A stretch of 64,000 bases of DNA. Source: Afipia sp. OHSU_II-C1. GTDB taxonomy: Bacteria > Pseudomonadota > Alphaproteobacteria > Rhizobiales > Xanthobacteraceae. A program made the translations under genes and the position numbers. Positions 9,758 to 18,334 of this stretch are shown here, in pieces. The notes beneath the pieces are model-generated. The model had not been told where the DNA came from. It made no database searches and was given only the letters and a program-made list of their open reading frames with translations. The first letter of the stretch is position 1. Each line of letters starts with the position of its first letter. The DNA is taken from the NCBI RefSeq assembly GCF_000497575.1, contig NZ_APJI01000025.1:1-64000 (forward strand), in the 5' to 3' direction.

Positions 9758-10680
9758 CAATTCTGCCCCTTGTAGAAGGCTACGGCTTGGACAAAAGCGT
9801 CGACGATCTTCTTTTTGTTGGGGACCGGGAAGAGGATGATATGGAAATTTAGATCGTCATATTTGTGAAGTGCTGCAGATTTTGCGATTTGCTTGAGAAA
9901 ATAGGCATCGGCGCGATCCTTATGAAAAGCGATGATCTCGGCTTTGTAGGTATCCGTCAGATCATTGGCACCGGAGGTGGTCGAGCACTCGTGCAGCAGG
10001 AGAATTGGGATATGTATTTTGGACTTCAGTTGGTCGATCGACTCCCTGTTGTCCAACGCGGCCTTGATTTTGTCGCGAAGTTCCGCCGCGATGGGAAGGC
10101 CATCAAGGTCTGACACGCTCGTTATAATAGCGTTTTCTTTCTTCAGTTTGTCTGTCGACAGTGAATTCATAACTGAGGTCACGACTGAATCGAGACGAGC
10201 GTCGGCTAAGGAATTGTAGAATTTTGCCTCTCCAAACCACAGCGTAAAATCGTCGCCATCGACGACTATATGAACGCTATCTGCCCCCTTGGCGTTGTCT
10301 TGAACATTTTGCTTGTAGAAAATCTTTGGAACTACCGGCAGCGCGCCGAAGCGATGACGCATTAAACCATACAAGAAGACTTCGGCGATCTCGCTGCCTT
10401 GTCCGATCTCATCCTTGTCCGTGAGCCTTAGATTTCGGGCTGCGGCAATGAGGCTGCTATGACTTTGGTTGACAAGAGCTGATCGCTCTTTCTCTGACAG
10501 AGCGGTCTGGGCGATGTTGTCCCACAAGTAACTTTGAAACTTTGGGTAGCGCCACTCTGCGTCCTCGAAGTCATTTATCAAACTCAGAACGCGTTTATTT
10601 ACGAGGTCGGTAAGTTGGGAGACCGAGGTGACCCCGGCAAGCGTGTCGTCAAGCAGAATCTCAAATGCTAGTTCGGCCAT
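9757..10680 (-). CDS. hamA: HamA (DUF1837) nuclease of a Hachiman defence system
   Basis: A 307-residue DUF1837 protein. It shows the family pattern SEIAEVFLYGLM (about 96-107), VVPKIFYKQN, GADSVH with Asp134, and the signature LWFGEAKFY with Glu151 and Lys153, which fits a D...ExK nuclease centre. In Hachiman systems HamA is the effector nuclease that degrades DNA when HamB is activated. The ATG at 10680 starts the operon and the end overlaps hamB. No membrane or signal segment is present. Confidence 0.88.
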   Translation of the reverse strand: MAELAFEILLDDTLAGVTSVSQLTDLVNKRVLSLINDFEDAEWRYPKFQSYLWDNIAQTALSEKERSALVNQSHSSLIAAARNLRLTDKDEIGQGSEIAEVFLYGLMRHRFGALPVVPKIFYKQNVQDNAKGADSVHIVVDGDDFTLWFGEAKFYNSLADARLDSVVTSVMNSLSTDKLKKENAIITSVSDLDGLPIAAELRDKIKAALDNRESIDQLKSKIHIPILLLHECSTTSGANDLTDTYKAEIIAFHKDRADAYFLKQIAKSAALHKYDDLNFHIILFPVPNKKKIVDAFVQAVAFYKGQN

Positions 10681-11046
10681 AGATACCGATGTCTCCCAGC
10701 TGACGCGTGTTTTTTCATACTACAGCTTGGCAGCGAACATGCTAGGTAGCAAAGGGCACTATCCGAAGTTGGCTTTCCCGTTCCTGGTTTTCAGAATGGA
10801 AGGAGTACCGGAGAGCATCCGGCCCCGGCCCGGCGCGGATGTGCGTGATCAGCGCGCGCCGCCCTCTGGCACCAAATATTCATGACTCTATGGCTGACCG
10901 GGCCGAGGGGAAGGCGGTGCTCAAGTTCAGCGGGCGGCGTCTTCCGCTGCGCCCAAGTCATGCGGGCCAAAAAATGGTCGTTAATGCCTGCCTCCGATGG
11001 AGAGCAGGCGCATAGCGGCTCTTTATTCCATAACATCGGAATCCGA
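10681..11046. other. Intergenic region between hamA and the recombinase cassette
   Basis: About 365 bases that must hold the hamA promoter and the right-hand junction of the recombinase cassette. No gene or clear repeat was recognised. A short palindrome-like stretch (ATCGGAATCCGAT near 11036-11048) overlaps the recombinase stop. Confidence 0.4.
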
Positions 11047-12582
11047 TCAGATCCCCAAGGCGCGGGACTGGTCCGACCAGGCGAGAGGCAGGGTCTTTGG
11101 AATCCGCGCCAGCGTGAGTGTCGGTGGCTGATCGCCCGTCAAAATCGCTTCCGTAATGGACGGTGCCAGGAACGCATAGCGCAGCTCCTGTCTGACGACT
11201 TTCGGATGGAGTCTTACCGACGCCGCCAGCGCTTCGACGCTATCAAACTTATTGGTCTGCAGATCCCGCAGCCAAGCCCGAGCCCGAACGAGGGCCTGCA
11301 CCAGTTTTGGATCAGGCTGGCGTTCCCCAAGTGCCTCGACGATCAATGTCGAACCGGGTTGGCGCGGCTGCCAGGGGAGCGTGAATTGGTTGGTTCGGAT
11401 TCGGGCAGTCGGGGTGGTGGTGATTTTGATGGCGCGGCTACTTAGGTCGGCGCGTGCGACATAGGTGCCGACAACATTCGGATCCAAGACCGCTTTGTCG
11501 ATCTTCAGTCGTTCGCGCAGCGCCTTGATCAGGGCCTGTTCGACGTCGGTTGCTGAGATGCGGGCGATGGGGCCCGCTTCCAGTTTGCGCCCGCGTAGCA
11601 AAGCGGAACTGACATAGAATTTGTAACGCACACCGCTCTTCGAAGAAAAGCTCGGACTCATTGCGTTGCCACGCTCGTCGAACAGCTTGCCCATCAGGAG
11701 GGCGCCGCTTTCGCTGCGCCGGGACTTACGGTCGATGGCGTTGTCGGTGAGCTGTTGCCGCACGCGGTCGAACAGTTTGCGGTCGATGATCGGTTCGTGC
11801 TCGCCGGCATACCACTTGTTCTTGTGACCCATTTCACCGATGTAGATTCGGTTCTTTAAGAGATAAGCCAGCGGTCCATAGGTAAGGGGAATGCCGCCGC
11901 CATTGGGCTGCTTGATCGTCGCGCGTTTCTTGCTGACAATTTTGCGCCGGTCGAGCTCATTGACCAGCTTCTGGAAACTCCCCAACTCGAGATAGCGCCT
12001 GAAGATGAGATTGACCGTTTCGCGTTCCTTCAGATTGGGAATGAGCTTCTTGTCCTTCACATCGTAGCCGAGCGGAACGCTGCCACCGGTCCACTTGCCC
12101 TTGGCACGTGACGCGGCAATCTTGTCTCGCACACGTTCAGACGACAGTTCTCGTTCGAACTGGGCGAAAGAAAGCAGGACGTTGAGGGTCAGCCGCCCCA
12201 TCGAGGTGGTGGTGTTGAACTGCTGGGTCACGGCGACGAACGAGATCGACCTGGCGTCGAATGCCTCGACCAGCTTGGCGAAGTCGGCCAACGAACGGGT
12301 CAGGCGATCGATCCTGTAGACGACGACGACATCAACCTTGCCCGCCTCAATGTCTTTCAGAAGCTTCTTGAGGGCAGGCCGATCAAGGTTGCCGCCGGAG
12401 AAAGCCGGATCGTCATAGGCCTGCGGCAACACCTTCCAGCCAAGCGATGCCTGGCTCTTGATGTATGCTTCGCAGGCCTCGCGCTGGGCATCCAGCGAGT
12501 TGAATTCCAGCTCAAGGCCATGCTCGGTCGATTTGCGGGTGTAGATGGCGCAGCGTAGGGTTTTCGGTGTGCTATTTGCCAT
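11047..12582 (-). CDS. Large serine recombinase, left copy
   Basis: A 511-residue serine recombinase. The resolvase catalytic domain starts with CAIYTRKSTEHG; the nucleophile is Ser18 in YTRKS, with conserved arginines in RIDRLTRSLADF and the ERVRDKIA helix region. A recombinase domain follows (GSVPLGYDV through IYIGEMGHK), and then a long C-terminal region. The segment that normally forms a Cys4 zinc ribbon (FDERGNAMSPSFSSKSG) has no paired cysteines. The ATG at 12582 was chosen because it matches the start of the right-hand paralogue; it overlaps the DUF2924 gene by 11 bases. It likely mobilises the surrounding cassette. A diverged copy lies at 55059-56603 in the same orientation. Confidence 0.88.
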   Translation of the reverse strand: MANSTPKTLRCAIYTRKSTEHGLELEFNSLDAQREACEAYIKSQASLGWKVLPQAYDDPAFSGGNLDRPALKKLLKDIEAGKVDVVVVYRIDRLTRSLADFAKLVEAFDARSISFVAVTQQFNTTTSMGRLTLNVLLSFAQFERELSSERVRDKIAASRAKGKWTGGSVPLGYDVKDKKLIPNLKERETVNLIFRRYLELGSFQKLVNELDRRKIVSKKRATIKQPNGGGIPLTYGPLAYLLKNRIYIGEMGHKNKWYAGEHEPIIDRKLFDRVRQQLTDNAIDRKSRRSESGALLMGKLFDERGNAMSPSFSSKSGVRYKFYVSSALLRGRKLEAGPIARISATDVEQALIKALRERLKIDKAVLDPNVVGTYVARADLSSRAIKITTTPTARIRTNQFTLPWQPRQPGSTLIVEALGERQPDPKLVQALVRARAWLRDLQTNKFDSVEALAASVRLHPKVVRQELRYAFLAPSITEAILTGDQPPTLTLARIPKTLPLAWSDQSRALGI

Positions 12583-13060
12583 GAGCTGCCGCCTTCTCTG
12601 GCTTCGACCGCAGTCCGAAGAAACGCGGCCCATTCCAGTTGGTACCAGCGATCAGGGACGCGATCTCGGAGAGGCCCGTGTAGGTTTTCCCTTCATAGGA
12701 AAAGCCATCTGGCTCAACGACCACGCGATAAGTCTTCCCCTTCCAAGTGCGAACCAGCTCCGAGCCGGGCTTGATCCGGCGCGGCAACTCCAGCCGTCCG
12801 CTGGGCTTGGAGGTCATGGCTTTTACAAGCTGGTCGAGCAAGCGTTTGGTCGGACCGGACAATCCACCATAGGTCTTCTCCTGTATCCGCTGGGCGATAC
12901 TTCGACGTAACAGGTCGGGACCGAAAGCTTTCGGCGGCTCGGTCCTGAATAACTCCCCATACTGTTTGCGCAGTTCGACGATGGGCGCCTTCGCCAGTCG
13001 ATCCAGTTCGGCTTCCACCGCCGGATCGGCTGGTTTCATGGATGAGGCGTCCCGGGTCAT
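12572..13060 (-). CDS. DUF2924 protein, left copy
   Basis: A 162-residue DUF2924 protein, a family of unknown biochemical role found next to serine recombinases in alphaproteobacteria. Recognisable blocks are [17 protein letters not shown] near the N-terminus, [34 protein letters not shown] and [20 protein letters not shown]. The ATG at 13060 overlaps the stop of DUF3489 (ATGA), so the genes are coupled. Members may act as recombination directionality or DNA-binding accessory factors, which is inference from context only. Confidence 0.85.
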   Translation of the reverse strand: MTRDASSMKPADPAVEAELDRLAKAPIVELRKQYGELFRTEPPKAFGPDLLRRSIAQRIQEKTYGGLSGPTKRLLDQLVKAMTSKPSGRLELPRRIKPGSELVRTWKGKTYRVVVEPDGFSYEGKTYTGLSEIASLIAGTNWNGPRFFGLRSKPEKAAAHGK

Positions 13061-13410
13061 TTCGCGGTCGCCGTCTTTACGGTCCGGTAGACGCGCTGGC
13101 CGTCAACCTTCTCCGACGTCAGGTTAAGCTTAAGTTTTTTGCGGACGGTCCCAGCAAAGAAACCGCGCACCGAATGCTGTTGCCAGTCGGTTGCCTTCAT
13201 AATGGCGGCAATGGTGGTGCCCGAGGGAGCGCGTAGCATTTCGAGGACTTTGTCCTGCTTAGACAAGGCGGCAGCCGGTGTCTTTGGCGGCGTCGGCTTC
13301 TTGGGCGGAGCGGCTGCTTGAGCCGTTGTAGACGGCTTGGTCGCTCGCTTGGATACAGGTTTGGATTTGGATAAGGTTTTAGGCTTGGGGTTTCGATTGC
13401 TGGTAGCCAT
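13057..13410 (-). CDS. DUF3489 protein, left copy
   Basis: A 117-residue protein with a Lys/Pro/Ala-rich, basic, probably disordered N-terminus and a C-terminal DUF3489 domain. The domain reads [20 protein letters not shown], then [13 protein letters not shown] and [12 protein letters not shown], and has a winged-helix-like pattern. The ATG at 13410 has a good ribosome binding site (GGAGAGCCAG). It is probably a DNA-binding accessory protein of the recombinase cassette; its exact role is unknown. Confidence 0.85.
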   Translation of the reverse strand: MATSNRNPKPKTLSKSKPVSKRATKPSTTAQAAAPPKKPTPPKTPAAALSKQDKVLEMLRAPSGTTIAAIMKATDWQQHSVRGFFAGTVRKKLKLNLTSEKVDGQRVYRTVKTATAK

Positions 13411-13509
13411 CTGGCTCTCCTTGCGTGCGCGACAGCATCCTGTGCTGCCACTGCCGCAAGCCCGTCTTCTGTTGACGGGGAAAGAAGCCAACCAGTCGGC
13501 GGCGCGACC

Positions 13510-13734
13510 TTAGTCGCGCGACAGCCGATTGAGCAACGATGCGGCATCGTGAAGCCGGCTCGCCCCGTAGATCAGTTGTTCGATGTCCATCGAGACCGCG
13601 ACACCTTCCGAGATGCTGCCAGCCAATGCGCAAGCCTCGGCGGCCTTGGCGATCCGCGTGGCTTCGCCAAGACGCGAGCTGATCTCGGTCAGAATCAAAC
13701 TTATCGTCTGTTCCGTAATTTTGCGATCCATCAT
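13510..13734 (-). CDS. Small helical protein of the recombinase cassette, left copy
   Basis: A 74-residue protein starting MMDRKITEQTISLILTEISS, entirely helical in appearance, with no recognised domain. It is supported as real by conservation in the right-hand cassette (57529-57753), where length, start and the ending LLNRLS are kept. It sits between the regulator gene and the DUF3489 gene on the same strand. Confidence 0.75.
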   Translation of the reverse strand: MMDRKITEQTISLILTEISSRLGEATRIAKAAEACALAGSISEGVAVSMDIEQLIYGASRLHDAASLLNRLSRD

Positions 13735-13852
13735 GTGTCTCCGTTTACGGCGACAGTAGCGCTCCACAAGCGCCTGAAGTCGAGTGGAAACGGAGCAATC
13801 TTCTGGCTCTTATCGGCGATGTTCGATCACGAAATGCTCGCGTTAGGCAAGC

Positions 13853-14125
13853 CTACTTTTGCTTGTTGGTCATGGTTCGCGGAGCCGGCTTTCTAGTGAC
13901 AAAGTCCCGAAAGAGCTTAACCGGGTCAGTTCCCAGCGCGCGGGCGATAGCGATAAATTCGATGACGTCGATCCGCCGCTCGCCGCCTTCGTACTTGGCT
14001 ATAAAAGATTGCTGACGTCCCAACGCCTTGGCCAAGGCCTGCTGCTTTATCCCGGCAGCGTCCCGTGTCGCCGCGAGCAATTCAACAAAGCGGGCATATT
14101 CCGCGGATTTGAGGGACTTCTGCAT
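13853..14125 (-). CDS. XRE-family helix-turn-helix regulator, left copy
   Basis: A 90-residue Cro/CI-type protein. The helix-turn-helix covers KQQALAKALGRQQSFIAKYE and ERRIDVIEFIAIARALG. A start at the ATG at 14125 is favoured because the right-hand paralogue begins at the same residue. It reads away from a tandem 15-base repeat 38 bases upstream that is likely its operator, so autoregulation is plausible. It probably controls the recombinase cassette. Confidence 0.85.
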   Translation of the reverse strand: MQKSLKSAEYARFVELLAATRDAAGIKQQALAKALGRQQSFIAKYEGGERRIDVIEFIAIARALGTDPVKLFRDFVTRKPAPRTMTNKQK

Positions 14126-14162
14126 GCGCCGCCAAGGTCGTGAATGGGCGACAAGTAATCTG

Positions 14163-14193
14163 ATCCCAAAACTGGATTATCCCAAAACTGGAT
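14163..14193. promoter_or_regulatory. Tandem operator-like repeats upstream of the XRE gene
   Basis: Two perfect copies of ATCCCAAAACTGGAT, one base apart (14163-14177 and 14179-14193), giving a 16-base period. Their junction also forms the imperfect dyad TGGATTATCCCA. The same arrangement occurs at the same 38-base distance from the XRE start in the right-hand cassette (58201-58231). Binding by the XRE protein is inferred. Confidence 0.6.
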
Positions 14194-14256
14194 ATTATTT
14201 GCGAACGGAGGTAACTGTCTGGCGTCCACGATTTGGCGTGCCCTTGGGAGACTAAT

Positions 14257-14694
14257 ATGCGGAATTTGAACGAGGCGATTTTGCTAACAATTGTGCTGGC
14301 AGGCTGCTCGGGCTTGAACCAGCCATCGGCGCAGGTCACCGCTGCTCAGAAGCGTGATCTCCTGCCGCCGGAAAAGCAGACGCTTGCACCGGTGTTCGCT
14401 GCCGGGCTGAAGGATCCGGCAGCGGCGCAATTCAAGTGGATGCCAGTTGTTCTGAACGACCGTGACGGCATTACCGATTACTGCGGACTGGTGAACGGCA
14501 AGAACAGCTACGGCGGGTACACCGGCTTTGTCCGTTTTTATGCGCAGCTTCAGAAAGACGACAAGGGTCAGTTTACGCGCGCCACGCTCCGCGAGATTGA
14601 GCTGCCGAACCGAGAGTTCAATCCGCTCGATCCACGATGGCTCAACGGCATCTGCGAAAAGTTCGGCTACGACGACTTCAGTCAGGCACGATGA
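14257..14694 (+). CDS. Small predicted lipoprotein
   Basis: A 145-residue protein with a short hydrophobic leader and lipobox VLAGC, with Cys17 as the lipidation site. The start ATG at 14257 follows a GGGAG ribosome binding site. The mature part has no recognised domain. The stop overlaps the start of the next gene in an ATGA junction. Its function is unknown; it may be cassette cargo. Confidence 0.65.
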   Translation: MRNLNEAILLTIVLAGCSGLNQPSAQVTAAQKRDLLPPEKQTLAPVFAAGLKDPAAAQFKWMPVVLNDRDGITDYCGLVNGKNSYGGYTGFVRFYAQLQKDDKGQFTRATLREIELPNREFNPLDPRWLNGICEKFGYDDFSQAR

Positions 14695-15152
14695 CCCTAG
14701 CATCCGCACCGATCAGAGGAGGGCGACTTAATACCCGCCTTGAATGGCAGGGGGCCGAATTCTTGGTCCTCGCTCATCTTCTGATCGAGGGCATTGAGGC
14801 CTACAAGCCGTACGTCAATCATCCGGGCTACGATCTCGTCGCGCTGAACCCGAATGCCAACAAGCTTGCCCGGATCTCGGTTAAAAGCCGCTGGGCCACC
14901 AATCGAGCTGGGCATTTCCCGCTCAACAGTTTGGATTGCGACTTTGTGGTTCACGTCGCCCTCAACAGGGGCGAGCGGCTGAATAAAGTGACGATCGATA
15001 CGAGTATCCAGGGCGCTCAGCTGTACATTTTGCCGATTGACGTATGTACGAATGCGCGCAGCATGTCGAACAAGATGAACTTGCGCAACATTCCGAACGT
15101 TGAGCGCTTCGAATCGAACTGGGATCTGATCAAGAAGTTTCTAGAAGCCTGA
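14691..15152 (+). CDS. Predicted PD-(D/E)XK-like protein
   Basis: A 153-residue protein. The pattern GYDLVALNP (Asp48) followed by ARISVKSR (Lys65) fits the small PD-(D/E)XK-type group in which a D is followed by x-x-K-x-R, with glutamates in the first helix (Glu19 or Glu23) as further candidates. The usual Glu/Gln before the Lys is Ser63, so activity is uncertain. It is translationally coupled to the lipoprotein gene by a 4-base overlap. Confidence 0.55.
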   Translation: MTLASAPIRGGRLNTRLEWQGAEFLVLAHLLIEGIEAYKPYVNHPGYDLVALNPNANKLARISVKSRWATNRAGHFPLNSLDCDFVVHVALNRGERLNKVTIDTSIQGAQLYILPIDVCTNARSMSNKMNLRNIPNVERFESNWDLIKKFLEA

Positions 15153-15236
15153 CCGCATATTTTAGTTTTCGGCGACAATCCGCAGTGTCATAATCCGCCA
15201 GCGTACTCTTGATTACATTTGATTCGGGAGACGGTG

Positions 15237-15719
15237 ATGCCGACAAGTCGACCTGACAAGCGCCCGCCGCGCAAGCGCGGGCGAAAGCGAGCTTTTTATT
15301 GGCGGGAACTCAAAGTCTACGTACAAGCCGTGGTCGTTCGCCGCCGGCTTCTGTGCGAAACCGGAAAGATGCCGTCAGATCGAGAGGTCTGTGAGGTAAT
15401 GGCTCCGGGCGGCCGTACCGTAAGCCTTGTAGCTGCCGACCGAGAAAAACTCGGCAACGCTCAGTGCCGAGAAAGGATTGCTAAGCCAGTCGCAAGCATT
15501 CGGCGCAATGAGCACGTGGCTTCGTACAGCCGTGTTATAGAGCTGAAAACGCTACAGAACGTCTTGAGCAAGGCCAACACGTTAGCGAAGCGACACCCTT
15601 CGTTTCTGTCGATGGCCGCTGCAATGCTGCAAGCACATGGCATTGATCTCGCCCTCCCCATTGATCGCAACTTGGGCTTGGGGTGGCGTCCGACGCCTCT
15701 ACATCGCCTCCCGAATTAA
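15237..15719 (+). CDS. Basic protein of unknown function
   Basis: A 160-residue protein with a very basic N-terminus (PTSRPDKRPPRKRGRKRAF), suggesting nucleic acid binding. The ATG at 15237 has a GGGAGACGG ribosome binding site. No domain was recognised. It is followed directly by a strong hairpin terminator. Confidence 0.55.
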   Translation: MPTSRPDKRPPRKRGRKRAFYWRELKVYVQAVVVRRRLLCETGKMPSDREVCEVMAPGGRTVSLVAADREKLGNAQCRERIAKPVASIRRNEHVASYSRVIELKTLQNVLSKANTLAKRHPSFLSMAAAMLQAHGIDLALPIDRNLGLGWRPTPLHRLPN

Positions 15720-15758
15720 TCGGGATAGATCAGGAGAATACGGCGTGTAACTGAAAAG

Positions 15759-15778
15759 CCCTCTTAGAGAGGGTTTTT
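15759..15778 (+). terminator. Rho-independent terminator
   Basis: The stem CCCTCT / AGAGGG with loop TAG is followed by five T residues (15774-15778). It ends the transcript of the basic protein. Unusually, the annotated ATG of the methyltransferase at 15781 lies only two bases after the T run. Confidence 0.75.
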
Positions 15779-15780
15779 CT

Positions 15781-17172
15781 ATGAATCGTGCACTGAGACG
15801 AACGCATTTTGCTAAAGATGCCGTGAATAGAGGCGATCGCACCGCCTTGACGAATGTTGGTACCGGCAGTTTCCAAATCGAGTATCGAAGCGTCGAGAGT
15901 CTGACCCTCGATCCGCGCAATCCTCGTCAGCATCCGCAGAAACAGGTGCTGCAGATCGCGGACAGCATCCGCGAATTCGGCTTCATCATGCCGGTCGTGA
16001 TTGACGACAAAGGGCAGGTGATCATCGGCCATGGGCGCGTTCTGGCAGCCAAGCAGCTGCGCATGTTTGAAGTGCCCGTTATTGAGGTGAAGCACCTCTC
16101 TTCGGCGCAATTGAAAGCGCTCAGGATCGCGGACAACAAGCTTGCGCTTAATGCGCATTGGGACGAAAGGCTGCTCGGCGAGGAATTTGTCGCGCTCCAA
16201 GAACTGGACCTTGATTTCGAGATCGAAGTTACCGGCTTCTCAGTGCCCGAGATCGATCTGACGATTCAGAATCTGGGTCGCGAAGGCACTCAGGACCCTG
16301 AGGAGCAAGGATCAATCACCGGAGCCGCCGTGTGCCAGTCAGGAGATCTTTGGCTTCTCGACGGACATCGCCTGCTTTGCGGGGACGCCACGTCCGAGGC
16401 CGCATTCGAGCTACTTATGGGAAATAACCGGGCGCAGCTCGTTTTTACCGATCCTCCATATAACGTCCGGATCGACGGTCATGTTTCCGGAAATGGCCGG
16501 ATCAAACACCGCGAGTTCGCTCAAGCCTCCGGTGAAATGACCTCCGCTGAGTTCACTCGGTTTCTGACTAGCTGTTGCGGTCTTCTTGTTGATTTTAGCG
16601 CCGATGGCTCAATTCATTTCGTTTGCATGGATTGGCGGCACGCAGAAGAGTTGCTGGCCGCCGGTAAGCAGATCTATTCAGATCTGAAGAACATCAACGT
16701 CTGGGCGAAGAACAACGCGGGTATGGGTTCGCTATACCGCTCGCAGCATGAATTCATCTTCGTGTTTAAAGCCGGCACCGCGCGACACATAAATAACATC
16801 GAGCTTGGCAAGAACGGTCGGCATCGTACGAACGTCTGGAACTATGCTGGCGCAAACACTCAGGGACGCCGAGGCAACAATCTTTTGGCACTCCACCCAA
16901 CCGCCAAGCCCGTCACGATGGTCATGGACGCCATCATGGATTGCTCCAATCGCGGCGACATTGTCCTGGATTCGTTTCTGGGGAGCGGCACCACGCTGCT
17001 CGCGGCGGAACGTACTGGCCGCCGGTGCTGCGGCCTGGAGCTCGATCCTCTTTACGTCGATACGACTATTCGCCGGTGGCAGAATCTCACAGGGCGCGAC
17101 GCGCGGCGGGCCTCGGACGACAAGACATTCCGCGAGATTGAAGCTGAAGGGGAGAAGCAGGATGAAGAGTAA
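15781..17172 (+). CDS. ParB-domain DNA methyltransferase (N4/N6, beta class), left copy
   Basis: A two-domain protein. The N-terminal ParB/Srx-like domain has DPRNPRQHPQKQ, GHGRVLAAKQL and LRIADNKLALNA (about 40-130). A DNA methylase domain follows, with DPPYNVR at about 223 and the SAM-binding motif DSFLGSGTT at about 398. DPPY before FxGxG places it in the beta group, methylating exocyclic adenine or cytosine nitrogens. Such ParB-methylases are common in prophage packaging regions. A DUF5681 gene overlaps its end by 11 bases. The start lies immediately after a terminator, so a downstream start such as the GTG at 15823 is possible. A diverged inverted copy lies at 61338-62708. Confidence 0.85.
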   Translation: MNRALRRTHFAKDAVNRGDRTALTNVGTGSFQIEYRSVESLTLDPRNPRQHPQKQVLQIADSIREFGFIMPVVIDDKGQVIIGHGRVLAAKQLRMFEVPVIEVKHLSSAQLKALRIADNKLALNAHWDERLLGEEFVALQELDLDFEIEVTGFSVPEIDLTIQNLGREGTQDPEEQGSITGAAVCQSGDLWLLDGHRLLCGDATSEAAFELLMGNNRAQLVFTDPPYNVRIDGHVSGNGRIKHREFAQASGEMTSAEFTRFLTSCCGLLVDFSADGSIHFVCMDWRHAEELLAAGKQIYSDLKNINVWAKNNAGMGSLYRSQHEFIFVFKAGTARHINNIELGKNGRHRTNVWNYAGANTQGRRGNNLLALHPTAKPVTMVMDAIMDCSNRGDIVLDSFLGSGTTLLAAERTGRRCCGLELDPLYVDTTIRRWQNLTGRDARRASDDKTFREIEAEGEKQDEE

Positions 17173-17587
17173 GCTGCGCAAAACGAAGCACGATAAATCC
17201 GTTGGCTATTGCAATCCGCCAAAGCATTCACGTTTTCAGAAGGGTATCTCAGGCAACCCAAGCGGTCGGCCCAAAAGGCGACCTATCGCAGTGGATCCGG
17301 CAGGGGTACTGGAGCAAATCGACAGTGAAGAAATCATCGTGATCAATAACGGCAAGCGGAAGCGCATGCCAAAGGTGGAGATCGATTTTCGGCAGTTGAT
17401 AGCGAAGGCGACAAAGGGTGACGTCAGATCGGCCCGGCTGGTGTTCGAGATGGCAGAAAAGTACTTTTCTGATGAGGCTCAGCATGACGTTTCTCCAGAA
17501 ATCATCTCGCAGTCCGAGGTGGTCGAAAGATTTGGCCCAAACTGGGAGAGGTATGCAGTCAACATGGTCGCAGGTACGGGACGATGA
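17162..17587 (+). CDS. DUF5681 protein, first of a tandem pair
   Basis: A 141-residue protein with the DUF5681 N-terminal signature GYCNPPKHSRFQKGISGNPS followed by GRPK. The family is small, basic and typically lies between a ParB-methylase and the terminase large subunit of prophages; a role as a small-terminase or DNA-packaging factor is inferred. It overlaps the methylase end and the next DUF5681 start (ATGA). Confidence 0.8.
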   Translation: MKSKLRKTKHDKSVGYCNPPKHSRFQKGISGNPSGRPKRRPIAVDPAGVLEQIDSEEIIVINNGKRKRMPKVEIDFRQLIAKATKGDVRSARLVFEMAEKYFSDEAQHDVSPEIISQSEVVERFGPNWERYAVNMVAGTGR

Positions 17588-17949
17588 CAAAATCTTCAGC
17601 GGGCGGCAACGTACGTAATGCCGGCTATGGGAAGCCTCCGAAGGCGTCGCAATTCAAAAAGGGAAGATCAGGAAATCCGAAGGGAAGGCCAAGAAAAACC
17701 AGTGTTGTGCTGTCATCGGCCGTTATCTTTAGAAAGGTATTGGCCGAGTTCATTGAGGTGGCTGACTCTGGTGGAGCGCAACACATGACACGTTGGGAGG
17801 CGCTCGTCAGGCAAATCTACACAATGTCCTTGAATAAGGATCCCGCTGCTACGCGACTCCTGCAAGGCCTTCGAGTGAAATTTCCAAGCCGCGTACCGTC
17901 CGGTGATCCGGTGGTTTGGGTGTTTAGCGATCGCGAGATGAAGATCTGA
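17584..17949 (+). CDS. DUF5681 protein, second of a tandem pair
   Basis: A 121-residue protein carrying the same DUF5681 signature (GYGKPPKASQFKKGRSGNPK, then GRPRK). It is a tandem paralogue of the preceding gene and coupled to it by a 4-base overlap. A terminase gene would be expected next by comparison with the right-hand cassette, but the sequence breaks instead into a transposase remnant. The C-terminus (VWVFSDREMKI) may be natural or truncated. Confidence 0.75.
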   Translation: MTKSSAGGNVRNAGYGKPPKASQFKKGRSGNPKGRPRKTSVVLSSAVIFRKVLAEFIEVADSGGAQHMTRWEALVRQIYTMSLNKDPAATRLLQGLRVKFPSRVPSGDPVVWVFSDREMKI

Positions 17950-17997
17950 TCGTGTCGTGGACGAAGTGTGTGTAGATTCGCGTAATGAGCCGTTATG

Positions 17998-18286
17998 GAA
18001 TGCGATGTCGTTCCGTCCATTGGCTTCGATCTGCTCTATGCGTTTATCATCGTTCGGCTCGATTCGTAGGGACCTCGTCTGGATCCACGCCACGGCAAAC
18101 CTAACGACAGAACGGGTTGCACACCAGTTAACAGAGGCATTTCCCTGGAATGAGGCCCCGCGCTACCTCATTCGCGATCGTGATCGCATCTATGGTGCTG
18201 TCGTCACACGTCGATTGCGCGCCATTGGCATCCGGGACAAGCCTACTGCACTAGGCTCACCGTGGCAGGGACGAGGTTTATCCTAG
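17998..18286 (+). pseudogene. Decayed rve-type transposase fragment
   Basis: Pieces of an integrase-core (rve) transposase common in Bradyrhizobium relatives. One frame reads DVVPSIGFDLLYAFIIVRLD; it shifts near 18069 into RRDLVWIHATANLTTERVAH and then APRYLIRDRDRIYGAVVTRR. It ends abruptly after SPWQ at about 18275. N-terminal and C-terminal parts are missing. It interrupts the left methylase cassette where a terminase gene would be expected. Confidence 0.7.
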
Positions 18287-18334
18287 GCAGGAAACTGAGG
18301 AGATACTGCCGGCGTAATCAAACCCAAATCTATC

